Assembly (NCBI GenBank): GCA_902749685.1
Contig: CACVKW010000872.1
Span: 1-57,451 of the forward strand
DNA from: Olavius sp. associated proteobacterium Delta 1
GTDB taxonomy: Bacteria; Desulfobacterota; Desulfobacteria; Desulfobacterales; JAFDCJ01
Length of the DNA: 57,451 nucleotides
Direction: 5' to 3'
The position numbers and the translations under genes are program-made. Numbering within the stretch: the stretch's first letter is position 1; every line of letters begins with the position of its first letter. Shown here piece by piece: positions 41,652 to 49,762 of the stretch. The notes under the pieces were generated by a model. That model worked only from the letters and a program-made list of their open reading frames with translations, did not search any database and was not told where the DNA came from.

Positions 41652-42413
41652 ATGGGGGCCCCGATACTTGTTATCGAAAATTTGAACAAAGCCTTCGGCC
41701 GGGTCCAGGCCGCCAGCAACATTGATTTGACCATCGATGAAGGCGTTCTGACGTCTATTATCGGGCCGAACGGCGCCGGCAAGTCCACGTTGATCAATAT
41801 GTTGTCAGGTTCGCTGCCGGCTGATTCGGGCCGGATCGTTTTTCAGGGCACCGACATCACCGACTGGCCGATCCACCGGCGGGTCCGGATGGGATTGTGC
41901 CGGTCTTTTCAGGTCGTCAACGTTTTCCCGGAACTGACCGTTTTCGACAACATCCAGATACCGGTGCTCACCATCAACAACCGCTCACGGCGCATGCTGC
42001 GGTCCATTTTCAAGGAAACGGCCGTACGCCGAGAGGTCAATGAAATTTTGGAAAAGATCGGGCTTGTCTCCGAAGCCCGGACACCGGCCAGCGCCCTGTC
42101 CCACGGGGACCAGCGTGTGCTGGAGGTCGGCATCGCCCTGGCCGCCAGACCGAAGCTCGTGTTTCTGGACGAACCCACGGCCGGCATGAACCCGCTGGAA
42201 CGGGTTAAAATCCTCGATAACATCCGGCAGCTTTCAGATTTAGGCCAAACAACATTTGTCATCGTCGAGCACGACATGGACGTCGTGTTCTCGCTGTCGC
42301 AGCGGGTGATTGTGCTGCATCACGGCGAGGTTATCGGTGACGGCTCGACCGAAGAGATTAGAAACAATCCCCGCGTGCGCGAGGTCTATTTGGGCGAAGA
42401 GGTAATGGTATGA
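41652..42413 (+). CDS. livG: Branched-chain-amino-acid-type ABC ATPase
   Basis: A 253-residue ABC ATPase: Walker A GPNGAGKST (about 38-46), signature LSHGDQRVLEVGIALAARP (His replacing the canonical second Gly of LSGG, common in LivG), Walker B LVFLDEPTAGMNP, switch His in VIVEHDMD. A typical LivG C-terminal extension (VREVYLGEEVMV) is present. It hydrolyses ATP for import through LivHM. It starts 16 bp after livM with GGAGG, and its last codons overlap livF by 4 bp. Confidence 0.93.
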   Translation: MGAPILVIENLNKAFGRVQAASNIDLTIDEGVLTSIIGPNGAGKSTLINMLSGSLPADSGRIVFQGTDITDWPIHRRVRMGLCRSFQVVNVFPELTVFDNIQIPVLTINNRSRRMLRSIFKETAVRREVNEILEKIGLVSEARTPASALSHGDQRVLEVGIALAARPKLVFLDEPTAGMNPLERVKILDNIRQLSDLGQTTFVIVEHDMDVVFSLSQRVIVLHHGEVIGDGSTEEIRNNPRVREVYLGEEVMV

Positions 42414-43111
42414 TTCTTCAGGTGGAATCGATCAATACATTTTACGGGAAATCACACATCCTGCAGGACATTTCGTTTGACGTGCAAGCCGGTGAAGTGG
42501 TGGCGTTGCTCGGCCGCAACGGAGTCGGCAAAACCACCACGCTGCGATCCATTATGGGATTGACCCCGCCCCGGAGCGGCTCCATCCGGTTCAAAGAAAA
42601 CGAAGTTGCCGGCTGTCCGCCCTATGTGATGGCCAAAACCGGAATCGCCTACATGCCGGACGATCTGCGCATCTTTCCGGATCTGACCTGCGAAGAGAAC
42701 CTGGAGATTGCCAGGCGGTTGTCCGGCCGTTCCGGCTACTGGACGCGGCAGCGGGTCGAAGCCCTTTTCCCGGCTCTGGGTGATCGCACCAAGCAGATGG
42801 GTCTCAATCTTTCGGGCGGTGAAAAGAAAATGCTGAGCATGGGCCGCACCCTGATGGCAAACCCGGACATGATTCTACTGGATGAACCCTCCGAGGGATT
42901 GGCCCCGATGGTGGTCGCCAATCTGGTGGCGGTCATCGGGGAGATCAAGAAAAAGGGAATGACGATCCTGATGGCCGATCAAAATTTAAAGTTCTGCCGG
43001 CGCGTCTGCCAGCGGGGCTATATCATCGAAAAGGGCTGCATCGTCCACCAAGACACCATGGAGGCAATTTGGGACGATGAGGAAGTTATCAAAAAGTATC
43101 TGGTGGTCTAG
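42410..43111 (+). CDS. livF: Branched-chain-amino-acid-type ABC ATPase
   Basis: A 233-residue ABC ATPase with Walker A GRNGVGKTT (about 35-43), Q-loop GIAYMPDDLRIFPDLTCEENL, signature LSGGEKKMLSMGRTL and Walker B MILLDEPSEGLAP, ending in DEEVIKKYLVV as in LivF. The switch position is Gln/Asp (MADQNLKF) instead of His, a normal feature of LivF proteins. It overlaps livG by 4 bp (ATGA). An SDR gene follows 16 bp later, so the importer operon continues into catabolism. Confidence 0.93.
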   Translation: MILQVESINTFYGKSHILQDISFDVQAGEVVALLGRNGVGKTTTLRSIMGLTPPRSGSIRFKENEVAGCPPYVMAKTGIAYMPDDLRIFPDLTCEENLEIARRLSGRSGYWTRQRVEALFPALGDRTKQMGLNLSGGEKKMLSMGRTLMANPDMILLDEPSEGLAPMVVANLVAVIGEIKKKGMTILMADQNLKFCRRVCQRGYIIEKGCIVHQDTMEAIWDDEEVIKKYLVV

Positions 43112-43127
43112 ATAGGGAAGGCCTGCG

Positions 43128-43892
43128 ATGGGATTAAAATTATTTGAATTGAAAGATAAAGTCGCCCTCGTGACCGGCAGCACCCGGGGTCTGGGTGAGG
43201 TTGCCGCCACGGCGCTGGCCAAGGCCGGGGCCGACATTGCCGTGTGCGGCCGCAACGCCACCGACCTTAATCGGGTAACGGCTGCCATTGGCGGGTTGGG
43301 GCGAAACGCCAGGGGATTTCAGATCGATGTGACCGACAAGGCCAAAGTGGCCGCAGCTGTCGATCAAATCCTGGAGTACTTCGGCCATATCGACATCCTG
43401 GTCAACAATGCCGGCGTCAACCACCGGGTACCGGTGCTCGAGTACCCCGAAGAAGAATGGGACCGGGTCATCAACACCAATCTCAAAGGCTATTTCCTGG
43501 TGACCCAGGCGGTGGCGCCCCAGATGATTGAAAATGGATACGGCAAAGTGATCAATATGAGCTCCATTCTCAGTGCAGTGGGACTGCCGCACCAGGTCGC
43601 CTATGCTTCTTCCAAGGGCGGCGTCGACCAGATGACCAAGGTGATGGCACTGGAGTGGGCCAAGCTCGGGGTACGCGTGAATGCCATCGGTCCGACCTAT
43701 TTCGAAACCGAACTGGTGACCCAGATTCGCGATGATCCGGAGCGGTTTAATTTTATCAATGAGCGCACGCCCATGGGGCGCTGGGGCCACCTGTCGGAGC
43801 TGGAAGGAACCGTCATTTTCCTGGCTTCGCCGGCCTCTGATTTCATCACGGGCCAGACCATTTACGTTGATGGCGGTTGGACCGCTTGGTAG
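43128..43892 (+). CDS. Short-chain dehydrogenase/reductase linked to the Liv importer
   Basis: A 254-residue classical SDR (Rossmann NAD(P)H oxidoreductase). The cofactor loop is TGSTRGLGEVAATALAKAGAD, followed by NNAGVNH, the active site Ser in INMSSILSA and Tyr/Lys in YASSKGG. Family members include 3-oxoacyl-ACP reductases, sugar- and polyol-dehydrogenases. The basic residue after the first beta-strand (CGRN) hints at NADP(H). It ends in DGGWTAW, much like the second SDR at 54000-54785 (DAGWTAH), and the two may act on related substrates. Its position 16 bp after livF suggests that the imported compound is a hydroxy- or keto-acid. Confidence 0.88.
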   Translation: MGLKLFELKDKVALVTGSTRGLGEVAATALAKAGADIAVCGRNATDLNRVTAAIGGLGRNARGFQIDVTDKAKVAAAVDQILEYFGHIDILVNNAGVNHRVPVLEYPEEEWDRVINTNLKGYFLVTQAVAPQMIENGYGKVINMSSILSAVGLPHQVAYASSKGGVDQMTKVMALEWAKLGVRVNAIGPTYFETELVTQIRDDPERFNFINERTPMGRWGHLSELEGTVIFLASPASDFITGQTIYVDGGWTAW

Positions 43893-44225
43893 TCAAGATC
43901 ATTAATTATTTAGGCGGCAGCTAATAGGCGAGTAACTATCTGAATTTTAATCAAAATTATAAAAATTCCAAGCACCAAAAACCAAATTACAAACAAATTC
44001 CAATGACCGAAATTTAAAATTCCAAAAAAAAATACTTCCACAGTTTTGCCAATGGCATCATCACCTGCAGATCAGGATCTGTGAAGCGATGTGACACAAC
44101 TGTGGTGCATGTTTTGGTCATTGAATATTGAAGTTTGAGAATTATTTGAAATTTGATGCTTGAGATTTGGGATTTTATTGCCGCGTAAGATTTGCTGATA
44201 AACCGGATCAGATTTTACTTTGACC
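43893..44225. repeat. Palindromic AT-rich repeat in a gene-free spacer
   Basis: Left arm AATTCCAAGCACCAAA and TTCCAATGACC pairs with right arm GGTCATTGAATATTG and TTGATGCTTGAGATT at 44111-44175, around a core of about 110 bp. This is a full copy of the family seen at 20.8 kb, lying between convergent genes. No gene was found in the spacer. Confidence 0.75.
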
Positions 44226-44864
44226 CTACCCCACCTCTTTATTCCCGTCCCCAATCATTTGTGCCCCCAGATCATAGGCGGTGAGGTTTAATGCCAGCTT
44301 GTCGGCGGGCATGGCTTCGCTGATGACGGCTTCAAAATCTTGTCTTGCCAGCGGCAGAACACCGATACCGGCTGCCGCCCCGATCATCATTATATTTCCT
44401 AAAATCGGATTGCCCAGCTCCATTGCCTTTGCGGTGGCCTCCAAAAACCAGCAGGCTTCCGACAGTTCTGAAACCCAGGATTTGATATCCTCTAGCGGTG
44501 GATACTGTTGATCACCTGAGATCACCCCAATGGCGTGAACGGGTCTCGTATTGCAGAGGACTTTGACGGTCGGGTTGCCGTAGCTTGCCAGCACCCGCAT
44601 GGCTTCAGTGGGCTCCAGGGAAATAACCAGGTGACACCGGCCTTTTGGGATCTGCGGGGACCAGCTTGACCCGGTTGATATGCGCAGGTGGCTCATGACC
44701 GATCCGCCGCGCTGGGAGGCGCCAAATGTTTCACCGATGGTAACCTGCAGGCCCTGGCGGGACAGCATATTGCCGACTACCCGGGAGGCCATTACGTTGC
44801 CCTGTCCTCCAACACCGGTAATAATTATGTTATATGGATCATATGGCAGGCTGACATGATTCAT
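44226..44864 (-). CDS. iorB: Indolepyruvate:ferredoxin oxidoreductase beta subunit
   Basis: A 212-residue gamma-type pyruvate oxidoreductase domain: IIITGVGGQGNVMASRVVGNML (nucleotide/CoA loop), GETFGASQRGGSVMSHLRI (conserved in IorB), and a C-terminal helical region. With IorA it oxidatively decarboxylates aryl-pyruvates (indolepyruvate, phenylpyruvate) to aryl-acetyl-CoA and reduces ferredoxin; the direction may reverse in anaerobes. It begins 3 bp after the iorA stop on the same strand. Confidence 0.93.
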   Translation of the reverse strand: MNHVSLPYDPYNIIITGVGGQGNVMASRVVGNMLSRQGLQVTIGETFGASQRGGSVMSHLRISTGSSWSPQIPKGRCHLVISLEPTEAMRVLASYGNPTVKVLCNTRPVHAIGVISGDQQYPPLEDIKSWVSELSEACWFLEATAKAMELGNPILGNIMMIGAAAGIGVLPLARQDFEAVISEAMPADKLALNLTAYDLGAQMIGDGNKEVG

Positions 44865-44867
44865 GGC

Positions 44868-46802
44868 TTAAGCGACCTCCTTTCGCTGGATCGCGCCCGA
44901 AGGACAAATCGACGCGCACACCCCGCAGCCGACACAAATGACTTCATCGATGCCGGACACTTGCTGCTCAGGGTTCCATTTAAGTCCGGGACATTTGAAA
45001 ATGCGGGTGCACAACTGGTTGCAGCCGCAATTTTGACCGAGACAGATATTTTCATCCACCGATACATCAAACATTTTTTTGCCCTTTTTCTGCGGACTTA
45101 GCGCACAGGCCTGTTTCAGGACCAGGACCTTAAGTCCTTTGATCTCAAAAAGCTCCAGCAGGGTTTGCTGGGTATGATCGATGTCAAATGGATCGCTGAT
45201 CCTGACTGTGGCGCCCATGGCCTGACAAACTGCGGCTATATCTATCGCCGGGACCTCATTGCCGGCCGCATCCACCGGCAGCCCCGGATGGGATTGAAAA
45301 CCGGTCATCGCCGTCCCGCTGTTGTCCAAAACCACAATCGTGATATCCGATTGATGGTGCACAGCGTTGATCAGGGCCGGCAACACAGCATGAAAAAAGG
45401 TCGAATCCCCAACCGTGGCCAGAACCGGCTGATCCATGCCGAATTGACCCAGCTTGCCAAAGCCGCTGGCCAACCCGACACCGCTGCCCATGGCATGCAG
45501 GGTCTTTAATGTACTGAATCCGGTCGGCAGCACGGCCATGGAGTAGCATCCGATATCACCACACCCAAATCCCTGCCGGCCGTCCAGCTGCAGGACATTG
45601 TGAAGGGTCCAAAATGAGGCCCGGTGGGGGCAGCCGGCACAAAAAGTGAGATCGCGGCCGGGTGCACCGGAGACAACCAATTCTTGTGAACGCCTGGCAT
45701 ATGCCGGCGGGGTGGCTTCATAATTGATCTCCATGATTTTCGCAAGGGCTGCAAGCACCAGATCCGGATTCATTTCATTCGTACTGGGAATAAACCCCTC
45801 GCGTTTGCCGTAAAAGATTTTCGAGCCTATTTTCGACGCCAGTTCGGCCGCAATAATTTTGACATTGTCTTCCAGAAACGAAATGACTTCTTCGACGATA
45901 AGAATTCTGTCCGTCATTTTAAGATAAGTCTGCATTAAATCAGGCGGCAGCGGCCAGGTTGTTCCCAGCTTTAACAAACCGACCCGATCCTCGAGCCCCA
46001 ACAGGCTGATGGCCTCTTTGCAGTATAGATTGCAGGCACTGCTGGTGATCATTAACAGCTCGGGTGGTTCCGGTCCGCTGTATGTATTAAATCCGGATGC
46101 TTCAAATTCGGCCATGGCCCTTGCCAGCTTCTCCTGTTGCTGCCCGTGTCTTACAGGAGCCGGCAGACTTGACATCGGCCCCTCCAGGGGATCCAGCAGA
46201 CCGCCGTCATGTTTGAAAAATGCTTTCTTCTCTTTTACGGGCAGCGCCCCGAAAATCACATTGCCGCTGGCATGCGACAGGCGGGTCACGCTGCGGACCA
46301 TGACGACATTATGGATCGCCTCGGAAAGTTTGAAGGCCCATTTGATCATGTCTTTGGCTTCCTGGAAATCACCGGGTTCCAGCAGCGGTATTTCCAACAT
46401 CCGCGCAAAGTGGCGCGATTCGCCTTCGTTGGCACTGGAAAGGGCACCCGGATCGTCGCAATGCACCAGAACCATCCCGCCCCTGGTGCCGGTCAGGGCC
46501 AGATGGAGCAGGAAATCCGAGCCGACATTGACCCCGTTTTGTTTCATGACGGCCATGGTTCGCAAGCCGGCAAAGGACCCTGCCGCGGCGACTTCCATGG
46601 CCACTTTTTCATTGACGGACCACTCAACGTACAGATTCTGTTGTGATGACACGTTGGCCAGCGTTTCGATAATTTCGGAAGACGGCGTTCCGGGATAGCC
46701 GGCAATTACACTGACGCCTGCTTCCAGCGCCCCGCGCGCAATGGCCTCATTGCCCATCAGCAGGTGCCGGGATCCTTTGGCACCTTCCAGTATATTAGTC
46801 AT
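44868..46802 (-). CDS. iorA: Indolepyruvate:ferredoxin oxidoreductase alpha subunit
   Basis: A 644-residue thiamine-diphosphate enzyme. The alpha-type domain starts LLMGNEAIARGALEAGVSVIAGYPGTPSSEI, the TPP-binding region contains FCAGCPHR and GDIGCYSM ... VGDSTFFHAVLPALINA with VVLDNSGTAMTGFQ. The C-terminus has ferredoxin-like Cys clusters (CLGQNCGCNQLC, CVGCGVCASICPSGAI) for two [4Fe-4S] centres. Reaction as for IorB. The frame runs 19 codons further upstream into a repeat; ATG 46802 is chosen for its ACGGAGG ribosome-binding site and because the preceding codons belong to the repeat. The frhB-like gene lies upstream. Confidence 0.93.
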   Translation of the reverse strand: MTNILEGAKGSRHLLMGNEAIARGALEAGVSVIAGYPGTPSSEIIETLANVSSQQNLYVEWSVNEKVAMEVAAAGSFAGLRTMAVMKQNGVNVGSDFLLHLALTGTRGGMVLVHCDDPGALSSANEGESRHFARMLEIPLLEPGDFQEAKDMIKWAFKLSEAIHNVVMVRSVTRLSHASGNVIFGALPVKEKKAFFKHDGGLLDPLEGPMSSLPAPVRHGQQQEKLARAMAEFEASGFNTYSGPEPPELLMITSSACNLYCKEAISLLGLEDRVGLLKLGTTWPLPPDLMQTYLKMTDRILIVEEVISFLEDNVKIIAAELASKIGSKIFYGKREGFIPSTNEMNPDLVLAALAKIMEINYEATPPAYARRSQELVVSGAPGRDLTFCAGCPHRASFWTLHNVLQLDGRQGFGCGDIGCYSMAVLPTGFSTLKTLHAMGSGVGLASGFGKLGQFGMDQPVLATVGDSTFFHAVLPALINAVHHQSDITIVVLDNSGTAMTGFQSHPGLPVDAAGNEVPAIDIAAVCQAMGATVRISDPFDIDHTQQTLLELFEIKGLKVLVLKQACALSPQKKGKKMFDVSVDENICLGQNCGCNQLCTRIFKCPGLKWNPEQQVSGIDEVICVGCGVCASICPSGAIQRKEVA

Positions 46803-46812
46803 ATAGCCTCCG

Positions 46813-46950
46813 TTAAGGAATTGAACGTTGAACATCGAATCCGCCTCCGGCGGACCCAATATTGAATTCGCTGCGCTTTATCTATTTTTAATCGATAGAA
46901 TACAATATTCGATGTTGGACGTTCAATGTTCAATGTTCGATGTTCATTAG
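46813..46950. repeat. Palindromic repeat with GAACATCGAA termini
   Basis: TTGAACGTTGAACATCGAAT at the left end is answered by ATTCGATGTTGGACGTTCAA and further TTCGATGTTCA at the right. A second, larger copy is at 51299-51525. Inner sequence includes CCGCCTCCGGCGG. It separates frhB and iorA and supplies the unwanted upstream extension of the iorA frame. Confidence 0.75.
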
Positions 46951-47028
46951 TTTCATTATCAATTAACCTTGCTGCCCTCCATAGGCGGGTAAACTTTTCA
47001 TGCCAGCCGCTGGGCTGAACCTCTTAAC

Positions 47029-48141
47029 CTATTTCAAGATATTTTTAATTACTTCCGGCGGTATCCTGACGGCCGCCCGCCGACCATTTTCATTGTTGAT
47101 CAGTTCGCGCCGCAGCAGGGTCCGCAGGGAACGATCTTTTTTGTCAGCCGCCGCCTTGGACAGGTGTTTCAAGTTTGCGGCCGGGAAATCAGCTGTTTCG
47201 ATGAAACCCTCTTTGCGGGCCTGGTCAACGATTTGAGCGCCGGTATCCGAACGAACGATCATGGTGTTCCAACCCGGCTTACCTTCAAACATGCCCAGCG
47301 CCAGATCGGCGAATTCCGATGTTAGGTCCATGCAGATAAAGCAGGTATGTGGAATCAGAGGCTTAATATCGGACAGGGCGACCTCCACCCGTCCGTTGTC
47401 GGTTTCCAGGACCATCGTGTTGGCCGGCGGTGGTGGAATGTCCATTTTGCGTATGCCGGCTAGGTCCAGCTTTTTCGATAAATGATCTGTCAGCAGTCGG
47501 GTGTCCAGGGACCAGTTGCAGAACAGGCCAATCGTCAGTGAGACCGGGACGCTATGCTCCTCCTTGCCGAACGGGTTGCTGCGCATCTGGGCCACAGCCG
47601 TCATCTGGCAGGGTGTTCCGACAACACCGATGCGCCGGTATCCTTCTCTGACGGCCAGATTGAGTGCGGATATGGTCGGGGCGGCCATAAACTTGGAAGT
47701 GGCATAGTTGCCTATATTTTCCCAATCCGTCACCAGGCGGGCAACCGGTGTCAACGACTGCCGATCGGTGAGAACGGCAGCATCGATCAAGCCGCTTCGC
47801 ATGGCAAAGGTCATCAGGGCTGTCACGGTACCACCGCCCTGAACGTCGACCTTTGGCATGTTGTTTCGGGCTCGGGCCGCCAAAACTGCGCGGTAACTGC
47901 CCAATGGGCTGCCGTCATAATCCACACCCCGGGTTTTGCGGGTCAGTTCATTTAAATCGACCTCGGCTTTGGGGCAATACGCATAACAGCGCCCCTGTTC
48001 TAAAGTGCATGGAAACAGCTGAGACGTTTTTCCTTTAAAATTTTTGAAATACGGGCAAAGATCCACGCAGGCGCCACAACCGATACACAATTCCCGCTTG
48101 TGGACATCCTCGATCAATTCGTTGGATCCGAAAATTTGCAT
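47029..48141 (-). CDS. FrhB/FpoF-like iron-sulfur flavoprotein
   Basis: A 370-residue protein of the coenzyme F420 hydrogenase/dehydrogenase beta-subunit family (FrhB-like). It begins with an [4Fe-4S] ferredoxin motif CIGCGACVDLCP, followed by CTLEQGRCYAYCP, then the FrhB region (VQGGGTVTALMTFAMRSGLIDAAVL, VVGTPCQMTAVAQM, SLTIGLFCNW) and further Cys in HTCFICMDLTSEFADLALG. Members transfer electrons between ferredoxin or F420 and a flavin; in bacteria without F420 they pass electrons to other acceptors. Its position immediately upstream of iorAB suggests it accepts or supplies the ferredoxin electrons of that enzyme (inference). Confidence 0.87.
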   Translation of the reverse strand: MQIFGSNELIEDVHKRELCIGCGACVDLCPYFKNFKGKTSQLFPCTLEQGRCYAYCPKAEVDLNELTRKTRGVDYDGSPLGSYRAVLAARARNNMPKVDVQGGGTVTALMTFAMRSGLIDAAVLTDRQSLTPVARLVTDWENIGNYATSKFMAAPTISALNLAVREGYRRIGVVGTPCQMTAVAQMRSNPFGKEEHSVPVSLTIGLFCNWSLDTRLLTDHLSKKLDLAGIRKMDIPPPPANTMVLETDNGRVEVALSDIKPLIPHTCFICMDLTSEFADLALGMFEGKPGWNTMIVRSDTGAQIVDQARKEGFIETADFPAANLKHLSKAAADKKDRSLRTLLRRELINNENGRRAAVRIPPEVIKNILK

Positions 48142-48234
48142 GGTGATAAGCTCCTTTTTTCTAACTAATTTAGCCTCTTAGCTACCTGACAGCTATGGGA
48201 ATGTCGTCGTAAAATTTTTAACTATTGCATTATG

Positions 48235-48320
48235 GAAGATATATATAGAACAATAAAATCCCAATTCTCAAGCACCAAATTACAATATTCAATGACCAAA
48301 ACATTCCAAAAGTCGTGTTT
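48235..48320. repeat. Dispersed AT-rich repeat, half copy
   Basis: ATCCCAATTCTCAAGCACC, CAAATTACAATATTC and AATGACCAAAACATTCC match one arm of the family at 20.8 and 44.0 kb, without a facing arm. Confidence 0.6.
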
Positions 48321-48401
48321 TATCATGTTCTGAACTTAGGTCCGGGGATGAGGATGGCATTAGGATCAACATCCGACAGCTTAATTGTTTGTAATTATCA
48401 A

Positions 48402-49559
48402 TTAGTCATCCCGTAAGGTAGCACGCTTTATGGCATCCTTGCCGAATTTATTGGTGATGGTCTCGAGGGTTTGATCGACTTTTGTCCAGCTGCTGTCGCT
48501 TTCACCGCGCCTGTCAAAAAGATCAAGTTGGACCGGTATCCCGCTGGATTTAAATCCCGAGGTGCCGACGCCGACAAGTCTTACTTTTTGGATCAGCCGG
48601 TATTCTTCCAGCAGCTGAGCGGCGCACCGGTAAATGGTTTTTGACGATTGGGTCGGGTCCGCGATAGTTTTGCTGCGGGTGACCTGCTTGAAATCTGCAT
48701 GCTTTAGCTTCAGCGTGACGGTTTTGGCCTTAACATTTGCTTTTCTGAGCTGCCGGGCGACCTCTTCGGCTTGCTTCAGCATGTATGTATTGAGCAGCTC
48801 TTTATCCCGCGTATCCTCGGCCAGGGTGCGTTCGCTGCTGACAGATTTATGGGGTGCATCGGGGGTCACCGCGGAATAATCCATACCGGATGAAAGCTCA
48901 AGCAAGCGGTTACCAAATTTTCCCAGCCGATCCAGGAGCAATTTTTCCGGAAATTTCTTAATATCTCCCAGGGTATTAATCCCCATTGACTCCAGTTGCC
49001 GGAAGGTTTTTTTGCCGACACCGGGCACTTTTTCAATTGGAAGGGTTGCGATAAATCGATGAACGCCATCGGGCCGGATGACGGTCAGGCCATCCGGTTT
49101 GTCGAGATCCGAGGCCACTTTGGCTAAAAACTTGCCGGGCGCCACCCCCACCGAACAGGTCAATTGCAGAGTGTCCTTAATTTCTTTTTTGATTGCCCTT
49201 GCCACCTTCTCAGGGTCGCCATGCAACCTTTTAGACCCGGCAATATCCAGGTAAGCTTCATCGATGGAGACCACCTCCACCTCAGGTGTAAATTCCCTGA
49301 GAATCGCCATGATCTTTTTTGAAATCTCTTTGTAGCGTTTCATGCGGGGCGCAATGAAAATGCCCTGCGGACACATCTGCCTGGCTTTAAATGCCGGTGT
49401 GGCCGAGTGCACACCAAATCTGCGGGCTTCATAGCTTGCCGCCATCACCACACCGCGGGTGGAAGATCCACCGACCAGCACGCACTTGCCCCGCAGCCAC
49501 GGGTTGTCCAGCTGTTCCACTGAAGCATAGAAGGCATCCATGTCGATGTGTAGAATCAT
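48402..49559 (-). CDS. dinB: DNA polymerase IV
   Basis: A 385-residue Y-family translesion polymerase. It starts MILHIDMDAFYASVEQLDNP (first catalytic Asp), continues VVMAASYEARRFGVHSA, then VVSIDEAYLDIAGS (second catalytic acid pair), and LTCSVGVAPGKFLAKVASDLDKPDG. The helix-hairpin-helix VPGVGKKTFRQLESMGI and the little-finger domain (QVTRSKTI) follow. The ORF extends 10 codons upstream, but those codons come from a low-complexity repeat; ATG 49559 opens the family consensus. No LexA box was recognised upstream. Confidence 0.95.
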   Translation of the reverse strand: MILHIDMDAFYASVEQLDNPWLRGKCVLVGGSSTRGVVMAASYEARRFGVHSATPAFKARQMCPQGIFIAPRMKRYKEISKKIMAILREFTPEVEVVSIDEAYLDIAGSKRLHGDPEKVARAIKKEIKDTLQLTCSVGVAPGKFLAKVASDLDKPDGLTVIRPDGVHRFIATLPIEKVPGVGKKTFRQLESMGINTLGDIKKFPEKLLLDRLGKFGNRLLELSSGMDYSAVTPDAPHKSVSSERTLAEDTRDKELLNTYMLKQAEEVARQLRKANVKAKTVTLKLKHADFKQVTRSKTIADPTQSSKTIYRCAAQLLEEYRLIQKVRLVGVGTSGFKSSGIPVQLDLFDRRGESDSSWTKVDQTLETITNKFGKDAIKRATLRDD

Positions 49560-49762
49560 TTCTCGATTGCGGATTTTAGATTTCGGCAACCTGTAGCCAG
49601 CGACGAGAAGCCAGAAAACCGTCAGCCAGTAACCGGATGCAATTTATTTCTTTGCTTTAAATTAAAACTTTGTTATGTTACAAAATTGTAAATTTTATCT
49701 TATTATTCGACAGATTCGTAATTTATTTTTTTATACCTAAAAGTTTGGAACTAAATTTTATC

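Noticed and set aside
43140..43790. Minus-strand reading frame of 216 codons opposite the SDR
   Set aside because: Shadow of a well-conserved SDR.
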